From NCBI GenBank assembly GCA_014843695.1, contig CM026391.1:13363918-13427917 (forward strand): a stretch of DNA of 64,000 nt, given 5' to 3'. Positions 12,263 through 64,000 of this stretch are shown piece by piece; the first letter of the stretch is position 1, and each line of letters begins with the position of its first letter. A program made the translations under genes and the position numbers. Origin of the DNA: Archivesica marissinica. Its lineage: Eukaryota > Mollusca > Bivalvia > Venerida > Vesicomyidae. Below the pieces are notes generated by a model. That model saw only the letters and a program-made list of their open reading frames with translations, did not search any database and had not been told where the DNA came from.

Positions 12263-12506
12263 TGTGTAAATAAATTACATGTATGTAAAAATGGGGATAT
12301 TCTAAAAGTTGAGTTCTGCATAAACAGTAAACATAAAAGATCACCTATATACATATATATATATATACATATATACAGTGTAGATATTAAACGTACACTT
12401 TGTTTGCGCGATATGGCATCTATTCAGCAAGGAGTCAGCATATTGCCGGTTCCCCAAGCAAATACACTATTTCTTAAGGTAGTAGGATAGCTGTGTCAAA
12501 CATCTT

Positions 12507-12725
12507 AACCCTTAACCTGCCGAATAAATTGGATGGAATATGCAAACAACACAGATCCAGATCATACGCCGCGTCTGCTCAAGATCTATGTTGTTTGCTG
12601 TTCAGTGTTTCAGCTCCACTATCCGAATAGCAAACAGTGTAGAGCATGATCAGACAGCACTTTCTGTTCTGTCTGATCTGGCTCTATACTGTTTGCAAAA
12701 GCGACTTTAGTTCTGATTGGGTTAA
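12507..12725. mobile_element. MITE P2, copy 2
   Basis: TTAACCCTTAACCTGCC at left, gattgGGTTAA at right, with the usual gcaaacaacacagatccag and tctatactgtttgcaaaa halves. Confidence 0.82.
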
Positions 12726-13314
12726 AGAACATAGCAGTTACAGTTACTGAATCTCTCCTCTGTTGACCTTTAAGTGACCCCTGATGGAACGTTATTGTGG
12801 AAATGTTATGTTTAATTGGCATTAAGTGTTTTGTTGATTAGTTACGAGTTTGAAATTGCAAAGGGAGGTAAATTAGAACTATCACAACACTGGCAAGAGT
12901 CCGGAACCCGCAGAGTCCCCAGCCTCTGTTCCCGAATGTATGTGTCAATTTGTACACTGCACATTGTCTATATAATTATGGTGTACATACATGCTAATTC
13001 ATGTCCAAATCCCTCAAGCTCTATAAGAGATTAGGGGAGGAACAGTATATTGTACCTATGATCAAAATGTGACCTTTATCTTCAAACAGGCACTGCTAAA
13101 AGTAGGGATGTGCATAATGTAGGGATTTGCACGCTGTCTTGATATGGCAAAACACTAGAGGTCAAATTTAATTCAAGATCGATTAAGCAGTTTGGACAAT
13201 ACGGAATATCGTGTATACATGTATGACCTCTGATCTCTAATTGTGACCTTGAATCAACGTGTGTTTTGATACAAGCATTTTAAGTGATATGGAGATGACT
13301 TAAAATTTTGTGCA
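12726..13314. other. spacer, nothing recognised
   Basis: Unique-looking sequence with scattered gtgacct phrases. Short open frames show no family likeness. Confidence 0.5.
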
Positions 13315-13530
13315 AACGGACCAGTCGTGATAGCGCTGTGGTAGGGCGTTCGCTTCAGGTGCGAAAGGCCCAAAGTTTGAACCTCGATGGAGCCATTACG
13401 ATTATTAACATTCCACATGCCTCTTCTCTCTCCCTCGTGGCGATGGATTCCATCAGGAATGAGGTCTCGAGTTGTAAGAACTTGTTTCGCAATCAAGTTA
13501 AAATAAATTTGTCCCGTGGTGCCTAAACGT
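13315..13530 (+). mobile_element. SINE-C copy 1
   Basis: Head cgtgatagcgctgtggtag and ttcgcttcaggtgcgaaagg, B-box region gtttgaacctcgatgg, then the family centre ctctccctcgtggcgatgg and tail cgcaatcaagttaaaataaa. Confidence 0.87.
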
Positions 13531-13898
13531 AAAATGCGTTTATAATTGAAGGAACATTCGTTCTGTACATAATATGATGAGCATAAATTTCGTGCCACGT
13601 TTCAATCTGATCATGAGAAACGGAGTGGACACAGTCTTGTGATGGACTGACAAACCAAGCAAACAGCCCCAACAGCTACAGTGCCTCGTATATATATACC
13701 TTGATTTGTGGGCGAGTAAATAGTTTGCACATAATCCTAATACCGTATAAATAGAGAAAGAATCTAGCCATATATAACACAGAGCTGATATATTAACATA
13801 TAAAACATCTTTGGATATGAGATCATTTATCTTTGATTGCACGTGAAACATGAACCAGCTTCATAGATTTTAAACCTTTGAGGCTTTCCCATATATAG
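13531..13898. other. spacer, nothing recognised
   Basis: AT-rich, no repeat or coding signal identified. Confidence 0.5.
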
Positions 13899-14035
13899 AG
13901 AATATTAGGTTACTGTCTTATAAATTTATTAGGCGAGTCGGAGAAAAAATACAAGGCGAGGCTCTGCCGAGCCTTGTATTTTTTCGCAGATGAGCCTAAT
14001 AAATTAAAATTTATAAGACAGTAACCTAATATTCT
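13899..14035. mobile_element. fold-back element
   Basis: Perfect 29-bp arms (13899-13927 and 14007-14035; outer part agaatattaggttactgtct) enclose a second near-palindrome in which aaaaaatacaaggc pairs with gccttgtatttttt around 13952-13984. The whole could fold into a long hairpin. Confidence 0.85.
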
Positions 14036-14274
14036 ATTTATCCTACATTCTGAGTGTGCACCCGACACAAGAACAAACAAACTAGCCATGACAGCTTAAT
14101 AACTCGCTACTCACTTGGTAATATGTTGCGCATTGATATTTCTATTTATATCCACGGTTAGCCCTATGACATCACGAAAGCTTTATTAGGCACTGACTAA
14201 TAAGCAAAATTTATTAGACAGGCCGTTTTTGTACGTTATTTCGCATGAAGGTAGGATAAAGTATGTTTATGTGG

Positions 14275-14528
14275 TTTAAAGTCGCACCAACAGTTTATGT
14301 CATATGGCGACTCCAGCTATTACCGGTGGAGGAAGCCACCGGGTGCCCATCCGAGCACTATTTCAGGCACAGACGGGCACATGGGTAGAACCACCGACCT
14401 ACTGCAAGCCAGCTGGATAGCTTCCTCATTTGAAAAGAATTTAATACCCTCAGTGGGATTTAAACCTACAGTGGTGAGGGGCAAGTGATTGGAAGTCAAT
14501 GACCGTAACCACTCGGCCACGGAGGCGC
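14275..14528 (-). mobile_element. SINE-D copy 2, most complete
   Basis: On the minus strand the head reads ctccgtggccgagtggttac (A box), then gtaggtttaaatccc (B box). The body has ggtagaaccaccgacc and ggtggaggaagccaccgg. This layout resembles V-type SINEs reported from molluscs such as RUDI, but I could not align it. Confidence 0.85.
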
Positions 14529-14591
14529 TGCTTTCCCATTATAGAGATGTAGGCTAACATCAGGTAGTACATCTCTGTACACATTGCTGCC

Positions 14592-14797
14592 ATTCACCTT
14601 TGCCTGCTGAGCAAATAAAATCACATTTGCAAACAATATAGATCCAGATCAGCCATGGCGTAACGCTGCATCTGATCAGGATCTATGTTGTTTGCTATTC
14701 AGCCAAGCGCTTTAGCTCTACTATCCGAATACGTCTGATCAGGCTCTATGCTGTTTGCAAAAGTGATTTTATCTGCCGCTACCATGCGAAAGCTTAA
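14592..14797. mobile_element. MITE P2-like remnant
   Basis: P2 interior (cctttgcctgctgagcaa, catttgcaaacaatatag, ggatctatgttgtttgc). Terminal TTAA signals are eroded. Confidence 0.72.
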
Positions 14798-14848
14798 TCT
14801 TTAATAAGCAGTCAGTGTATTTATACAACCTCTCGAGAGATTAAAGGG

Positions 14849-14955
14849 TTAAATCCACTATGTTATTCTGATTTATACTATCAAATTCCCTTATTCGTGA
14901 ATGTATGTGGAACCGGTAATGGCGTCGAGAGGCGCATCTATGGGGGAAGAGTTAA
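14849..14955. mobile_element. MITE P3 fragment
   Basis: Right part of P3: ggtaatggcgtcgagagg and gggggaagagttaa. Confidence 0.6.
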
Positions 14956-14960
14956 TAATA

Positions 14961-15204
14961 CAGGGCTCATTCTAGAGGGCGACATGTGCGAATAGTCGTC
15001 CTAAGGATTCTTTACTGCGCCCCCTGGGGGCCGGCCCCATTACTCCTTAAAAAAAATGTTTGTAAAGCACTCCTATTCAAATGTTGCATTTAACAATGTG
15101 TATTTTGACAATATTTTGTTGAAATTTATTAAATATAACATTTAAGGACGCAGTCACACGCTTTCTCACTTCTCCCAAGAATTCATGACCTAGAATGAGT
15201 CCTG
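14961..15204 (+). mobile_element. hAT-like MITE, copy 1
   Basis: Inverted ends CAGGGCTCATTCTAG and CTAGAATGAGTCCTG, a CAGGG start as in hAT elements, and interior phrases gcactcctattcaaatg and cgctttctcacttctcc shared with the copies at 27004, 42401 and 52281. Confidence 0.75.
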
Positions 15205-15328
15205 TAATATGAACCTGTATAAAGGATTTCTTAGGTATATTTTCTATGCAATGCTAAAATTTCTACATTCAAAGGGCACTACATTTACCCTGTTTTACAA
15301 CCATAATTACAATTCTAATAAAAAAGAT

Positions 15329-15544
15329 TACAGTCAAACCTGTCTTAAGCAGCCAGCCAAGGGAATCACAGAAAGTGGCTGCTTAGCACAGGTGGCTGCT
15401 TAATAGAGGTAAAATGTATAATAAAACAATATATTGGGAATCTGGAAACTGGCTGCTTAATACAGGTTGGCTGCTTAATAGAGGTGACCACTAACACAGG
15501 TTGGCTGCTTAATAGAGGTGACCACTAACACAGGTTTGACTGTA
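15329..15544. mobile_element. TA-flanked pogo-like MITE with inner repeats
   Basis: TACAGTCAAACCTGTCTTAA and ACAGGTTTGACTGTA ends. The interior repeats ggctgcttaatagaggtgac several times. Confidence 0.8.
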
Positions 15545-15716
15545 TATTATTATAATTTCCATGATATCTTATATTTTACTTAACTCCCTACCTCTTACAT
15601 GCATAGAACCATTGTTACCACTAGTTCTAGGAGTTTTAGTAAATACCTGTTCAATGTCAGACAATTAATTCCCAGTGATATTATATAAATATTCATGCAA
15701 TCATGTGCTATGTTAC

Positions 15717-16012
15717 TGACAGACGGATCTGTAGCCCAGTGGTAGCACGCTGGACTGGTAATCCAGGGATCGCAGGTTCGATCCCCCGTCTGACCCTAAT
15801 AAAATTAACAGTCTTTCAGATGGGACGTTAAACCGAGGTCTCGTGTCGGTGCTTTACATCGTGCACGTAAAAGAACAAGAGGAGACTCTGGAATGGGTCT
15901 CTGTCTGTATCATTGCACTATCGTCCAAAAATCTAAAATGACTAATCTCTTCAGGAGGCGTCGCTCATATGGGCAACCTGTAGCGACGATAAATAAACGT
16001 AAAACACACACA
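15717..16012 (+). mobile_element. SINE-B copy 2, reference copy
   Basis: Head with gtagcccagtggtagcacg (A box) and caggttcgatcccc (B box). The anticodon-like arm ctgga-ctggtaa-tccag folds, but acceptor and T stems do not pair in standard register, so it is not a tRNA gene. The body contains agacagagaccc on the reverse strand. The tail ends aaataaacgtaaaacacaca. Confidence 0.92.
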
Positions 16013-16524
16013 CGCTATGTTATTGTAATTAACTATGTGCAATAATTTGATTGACTAATTTGCCTTTCTGATGTCATATGATTAATTCTAAGGACCACAA
16101 TGGAAATAAGAGAGCTTTGTTGCTCTCTTTTTGTGTTATCCTTGGTATTGATTATGTCATCTACTCTGCATGTTAATGCTCACATGGACTATGTTGACAT
16201 TGATTTTGTATTTGTTTTACGACATATATTCTATTTTTACCAGTATAAAACTATCGATCTATCTAGGTAGATATGGGTTACCGAGCACTTTGCAGAAGGT
16301 AGCTATATTATCCAATATTGGTGTTTATTTGATCACATTAGGAGAGATTTTTTTATTCTTGTTTCTCGAATCTGTTGCCCACAAAATCGAAAAAAGAAAG
16401 AAAACATTTTCTAGTTGTTATTAATGGTAACATATATGTTTTACTTCCATGCTTTATAAAATACACAGGGAATTGTGTTTAGAAGGTAAAACTGTGTTGA
16501 CATTGATCAGACAGCGTTGACTTC
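16013..16524. other. spacer, nothing recognised
   Basis: Includes a short hydrophobic open frame near 16170-16424 with no recognisable similarity and no support from composition. Confidence 0.4.
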
Positions 16525-16633
16525 CACACTGACTAATAGTAAAATTGTTCAAAATCTGTCCACACTGACTAATAGGAAAATTTTTCAAAATCTGTCCACA
16601 CAGACTAATAGGAAAATTGTTCAAAACCTGTCC
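16525..16633. repeat. 36-bp tandem repeat, 3 copies
   Basis: Unit ccacactgactaataggaaa then atttttcaaaatctgt. Confidence 0.9.
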
Positions 16634-17151
16634 AAATTGATGTATTACGCAAATTTAGTAAGAAATTAAAATATTTTAGACACCACAACCATCTATGCTC
16701 TTCTGAAAATGTCTTTCCATTGTACTTTGTTTATATATGTATTCTTTGCTATAAGTATGTTGTCATATTTAACGCAATAAATATATTGAATTGAATTGAA
16801 TTAAAATTACATTACAATAAATTTGATTATATGGTAATGTATATAATTAGTGCAAAACTACAAATTGTATTATTTTTGCCTAAATTTATAGTAAAAAAAG
16901 GTTTTCTCCATTCACAAAATTATTTTTTTATTTTCTGTCACTCCTCCTACGGACATGCAGACATAATCCGAGAAACAAAAAACTAAAAAACTCTGGCCTT
17001 AAATCCCCCCCCCCATCAATTAGCATAAGTTTTCACAACCTTTAGAATAGACAATGCAACAAGGCGAGTAATAATTATCACACCCATGAACTCTGCATGA
17101 TTAGCACCACTGGTCCTGAGAATTGACAGGCGTGAGATACACACACATTAA
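16634..17151. other. AT-rich spacer, nothing recognised
   Basis: Contains the short ttgaattgaattgaatt run at about 16786 and poly-C/A runs. No genes recognised. Confidence 0.5.
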
Positions 17152-17454
17152 CAGCACTTCACTGTTTGGAAGTAAAGTATAAACCTGTACTTCACTGTTT
17201 GGAAGTAAAGTATAAACCTGTACTTCACTGTTCGGAAGTAAAGTATAAACCTGTACTTCACTGTTTGGAAGTAAAGTATAAACCTGTACTTCACTGTTTG
17301 GAAGTAAAGTATAAACCTGTACTTCACTGTTTGGAAGTAAAGTATAAACCTGTACTTCAATGTTTGGAAGTAAAGTATAAACCTGTACTTCACTGTTTGG
17401 AAGTAAAGTATAAACCTGTACTTCACTGTTTGGAAGTAAAGTATAAACCTGTAT
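17152..17454. repeat. 33-bp tandem array, 9 copies
   Basis: Unit cttcactgtttggaagtaaa plus gtataaacctgta, nearly invariant. Because 33 is divisible by 3, several frames stay open on both strands. No evidence that any is a gene. Confidence 0.97.
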
Positions 17455-17861
17455 AATATCACATTTCATTCTCACTGCTTTACGTGTACGGTTCCCGGCC
17501 GTTACAATCTTAAACAACTTGAATATGAACGCTCTGACTCGACCCGCCAGCGAAGTTATTTACAACGTCATCTAAATGAACGCGACGCCATTTTAAACAT
17601 GATAGCTTTGTATTCGATCACAAACATAATTTCCCAGCCCAGAACTACACGAACATTTATTTACTTCAGTGTAAGATAGAATTATTTTCACTTACGAACA
17701 TAGAAAGCTATTATTATCACTCGTGACTCCAGTCGTGCTAAAATTGTTTTTCATTGTTCACTCGATGAAATATAATTTGATAACATTGATAACACATTGA
17801 AAACTAACAAATACCTTCTATTTCCTTTCACAAATTACTTTCCGTACTTTATTTTGGCATA
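17455..17861. other. diverged dispersed repeat plus unique sequence
   Basis: 17470-17715 shows patchy likeness to 28680-28890 (cacgtgtacggttcccgg against cacgcatatggttcccag; gaacatagaaa near both ends). Otherwise nothing recognised. Confidence 0.35.
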
Positions 17862-18305
17862 TTAACCCTCAACCTGCCGCATAAATTGGACGGAATGTGC
17901 AAACAACATAGATCAAGATCAGCCGCAGCGTGATGTCGGATCTGATCAGGATCCGAGTGAGTGAGCATTTGGTTTAATGGCGCATCAGCAGAGTTCAGGC
18001 TATATCGCGCCGGGTTAAGTATATTGTATACAAGATAGTTAAAAATATATGTAGATAACATACTGTATGTAGTAAAATTGTAATGACGAAACGTCAATTG
18101 CTACAAAATTGATCAAACTGTAAAAATGATATAAAAAACTTCAGGATCTATGTTGTTTGTTATTCAGATAAGAAGTGTTTTAGCTAAACTATCTGAATAG
18201 CAAACAGTATAGAGCCTGATCAGATGCCAAATTCTGTGCCGTCTGATCTGGCTCTATGCTGTGTGCAAAAGCGACTTTAGTTGTGATTGGCAGGATAAGG
18301 GTTAA
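17862..18305. mobile_element. MITE P2, copy 4, interrupted
   Basis: Left TTAACCCTCAACCTGCCGC and right gcaggataagGGTTAA frame a P2 element split by a 187-bp insertion. Confidence 0.82.
17954..18140. mobile_element. 187-bp insertion nested in MITE P2
   Basis: Bounded by an 8-bp duplication tcaggatc (17946-17953 and 18141-18148). It begins gagtgagtgagcatttgg with ttcaggctatatcgcgcc, related to the right-hand part of SINE-E. Confidence 0.75.
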
Positions 18306-18346
18306 TGAACAGGTTGTGAATGCATCGGCACAATTTATGTTATGTT

Positions 18347-18604
18347 ATATTTCTGGTTTTACGCCTGCATCAGCACCATTTCGGGCTATATCGCCGGCGG
18401 GCAGTTTACCTAACAACACCTTTCCTGGGCAGGCTCCAGCGGTTAACCAGTACTTGGGTGCACGAACCTCCGTAAGAAACTGCCAACTTTTCGTATAAAT
18501 GAGACACGGCCTGAGCATAGCTCGAACCCGTGACCATCAGTGATGATAGGTTACAGCGGTGTATACAAGTCAGCGACCTTAACCACTCGACCACAAAGGT
18601 GGAC
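18347..18604 (-). mobile_element. SINE-E copy 1
   Basis: Minus-strand head tgtggtcgagtggttaagg (A box) and acgggttcgagctatg (B box). The body carries tgggcaggctccagcgg and gggctatatcgccggcg. Confidence 0.85.
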
Positions 18605-18673
18605 ACGGCACAATTTAACTTAGTGACGTACTCCGATCTTGTTTCAACTGATAATATTAGTGAATTTGTTAAC

Positions 18674-18799
18674 AGTGCTGATCATCTGAATAGCAAACAG
18701 TATAGAGCCTGATCAGACGGCACATTCCATGGTGGCTGATCTGGCTCTATGTTCTTTGCAAATACTGTTTTGAACGGTATCCAGAATGAAATGGGTTAA
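18674..18799. mobile_element. MITE P2, right half
   Basis: Contains atagcaaacagtatagagc and ends tccagaatgaaatgGGTTAA. The left half is missing. Confidence 0.75.
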
Positions 18800-18864
18800 C
18801 AGTGATAACATTTAACATAATGCTAAAATCTGAATAAAAACTAGACATAATTATTGAGCAACTA

Positions 18865-61817
<42,953 letters not shown>

Positions 61818-62146
61818 CTGCAATATACAGTACATCATATATGTAATTGATAGTTGGTGCAAGTTATAAAACTATAACAGTTTGGTTCGCTTTTACTGAG
61901 CACCGATCTACTCACTAGTTATAAACATTATAGAACATTATTTGGTCTCTTGAAAAAGTACTTTTTGCAATTTCAGCATTTTATTTGTGATGGTATCGAT
62001 ATGCAATATAAAATATCCTGAGTTAATCATTCTACTTGACAGCAAACAGTAACTAAGAGAGTATATGATTCAGCCATACATTGACTAGGAGATAAATTGC
62101 CAAGGAGATATAAAACCATGCTTGGAAGAAATTGCTGGTCCGCAAT
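61818..62146. other. JIP3/4 intron upstream of exon 1, nothing recognised
   Basis: AT-rich, no repeat. Confidence 0.5.
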
Positions 62147-63205
62147 ATGTGGCTACATATTTATCAATTGTATGCTATGCACCATTTCTTGAAAGCTGCA
62201 CAAAGGAGCTACAATTGAATACAGTATTATTACAGGAGAAGTATACATAACTTTGCATATAGGAGAAGTATACCTAACTTTGTATATATGCGAAGTATAT
62301 ATAATTGTGTATAGGAGAAGTGTACCTAACTTTGTATAGGAGAAGAATACCTAACTTTGTATAGGAGAAGAATACCTAACTTTGTATAGGAGAAGAATAC
62401 CTAATGTTGCATAGCGGAAAAGTATACTTAACTTTGTATATAGGAGAAGTATACATAATTTTGTATAAAGGAGAAGAATACCTAACTTTGTATATAGGAG
62501 AAGTATACCTAACTTTGTATAGGAGAAGTGTACCTAACTGTGTATATAGGAGAAGTATACCTAACTTTGCATAGGAGAAGAATACCTAACTTTGTATAGG
62601 AGAAGAATACCTAACTTTGTATATGAGAAGAATACCTAACTTTGTATAGGAGAAGAATACCTAACTTTGTATATAGGAGAAGTATACATAATTTTGTATA
62701 TAGGAGAAGAATACCTAACTTTGTATAGGAGAAGAATACCTAACTTTGTATAGGAGAAGAATACCTAACTGTGTATAGGAGAAGTATACCTAACTTTGTA
62801 TATAGGAGAAGAATACCTAACTTTGTATAGGAGAAGAATACCTAACTTTGTATAGGAGAAGAATACCTAACTTTGTATAGGAGAAGAATACCTAACTTTG
62901 TGTATAGGAGAAGTATACATAATTTTGTATATAGGAGAAGAATACCTAACTTTGTATAGGAGAAGAATACCTAACTTTGTATATAGGAGAAGTATACCTA
63001 ACTTTGTATATAGGAGAAGTATACCTAACTTGGTATATAGGAGAAGAATACCTAACTTTGCAATATGTGACTCATATTTATCAATTGTATGCTATGCACC
63101 ATTTCTTGAAAGCTGCACAAAGGAGCTACAATTGAATACAGTATCAATACAGGAGAAGTATACCTAACTTTGTATATAGGAGAAATATACCTAACTTTGT
63201 ATATA
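62147..63205. repeat. about 26-bp tandem array bracketed by a 100-bp duplication
   Basis: About 35 units of taggagaagaatacctaact and ttgtata, some with an extra tata. A 100-bp segment (tatcaattgtatgctatgca, cttgaaagctgcacaaagga) is present before the array (62160) and again near its right end (63080). Confidence 0.94.
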
Positions 63206-64000
63206 TTTGAAACAGAATATCGGACACTTGAGAATCGTGCAAAATGTTCACGCAAATACTAAGTGATCCATATCACAGAGATGAGAAAGAAGGAATGTAA
63301 ATATCCAGGCGTAGCTAGGCACAGGCCACGGGGCACTGCTTGCAATATTATTAATATAAATTTATTGATTTTGATTTGACAGGTGTTTCTGCCGATTCAC
63401 CAAAAAATGTCATAAATCAAAAGAAAAGTGCACATTTATCTCTTAAAAATAATGCTTTCAATACTGTGTTATTTTAGCATTTAGCTGAAATGACACGTGT
63501 ATATGGGTGTTTAACTTTTTGGCGCTAGCTATGCATGAGATACTACGCGTATCTTACAACTGTTTCTCTACTGGCGACGGTTGAGGGGATCTCCACAGGC
63601 AATAATTGTAACTGCCCTTCCTAGACCCTCGATCTACACTACAAACATAACACATTCTCAAATTACTCGTACAATGTTTATATATCCTCATTATTCATAT
63701 CTGTTTGAGCATAATAGACGAGACATCAGAAGGAATTTGCCCACGTTTCATTAACTTATTGCACCACTGTCATATATTTAATGGAATTTCATTAGAAAGG
63801 ACGAGGGATGGCAACAAATAGCAATTTCACTATTCGAATATTCGGTCGGGAAGGTATTCGAATATTCGATATAATTCTATCAAAAACTCAAACTCACTCA
63901 AATTGGCATTTTTGTGGACAATATAATATACATGTGGGCGGTTGTTGTTGCAAAGTGTCTTTTTTTCTCGGAATTTTCTCGTCTAAACAGTTTTTGACAT
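63206..64000. other. unassigned sequence at the window edge
   Basis: No exon of the JIP3/4 N-terminus recognised. 63780 repeats the hairpin half-motif of 31977, and 63833-63870 doubles tattcgaatattcg. Confidence 0.4.

Noticed and set aside
15717..15795. Functional tRNA gene
   Set aside because: A and B boxes and an anticodon-like arm are present, but acceptor and T stems do not pair and a SINE body and tail follow. It is repeated many times in the window.
17101..17517. 138-codon repeat protein (VQVYTLLPNSE units)
   Set aside because: 33-bp array keeps three frames open. No start context, splice context or divergence pattern favouring one frame.

Overview
This 64 kb window is animal (eukaryotic) DNA: AT-rich, intron-dominated, full of tRNA-derived SINEs, small inverted-repeat transposons (MITEs) and long tandem arrays, with no bacterial-style gene packing. 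The SINE and MITE types resemble those common in molluscs, so a bivalve is my best guess. That is inference from pattern memory, not alignment.

One gene is recognisable. The minus strand carries spliced exons of a JNK-interacting scaffold of the JIP3/JIP4 family (MAPK8IP3/SPAG9; sunday driver / UNC-16), from 61817 (upstream exons lie beyond the window) down to about 18865. Twelve exons or candidate exons are proposed at 61537-61817, 51304-51849, 46966-47062, 46222-46307, 44404-44439, 34265-34300, 31423-31440, 29190-29247, 27444-27500, 25978-26125, 24164-24354 and 18865-18958. All splice phases agree and the joined model is open for 548 residues. It covers the acidic linker, the leucine-zipper coiled coil and the RH2 domain. 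Three small exons (36, 36 and 18 nt) are symmetric phase-1 cassettes. The last candidate exon ends in a stop and would give a short isoform lacking the WD40-like half.

The rest is repeats. Tandem arrays: 16 bp (100-1848), 29 bp (2104-3940), 43 bp and 32 bp (5.2-5.8 kb), 56/60 bp (7.7-9.5 kb), 27 bp (11.9 kb), 33 bp (17.2 kb), about 85 bp (19.7-20.7 and 22.7 kb), 60 bp (24.4 kb), 84 bp (28.9 kb), about 57 and 25 bp (30.2-31.2 kb), about 36 bp (33.4 kb), a 5.3 kb array of mixed 15- and 18-bp units (35.8-41.1 kb), 40 bp (45.5 kb), 68 bp (46.6 kb), CAGA and 41 bp (49.6-50.3 kb), a 5.9 kb 35-bp array broken by a 1000-N gap (53.0-59.0 kb), and about 26 bp (62.2-63.2 kb). At least five SINE families (A-E here) are scattered between them. 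At least four MITE families have TTAA-flanked, CCC-starting ends (piggyBac type; P1-P4 here). Others include TA-flanked pogo-like MITEs, hAT-like MITEs, fold-back elements and one decayed Tc1-like element.

The most interesting signals are the cassette exons and the way tandem arrays sit on the gene's splice sites (donor of exon 3, acceptor of exon 11), a tandem array born from a SINE/target-site junction at 33.4-34.1 kb, and likely false duplication around the assembly gap. No bacterial operon, CRISPR array, rRNA or intact tRNA gene is seen.
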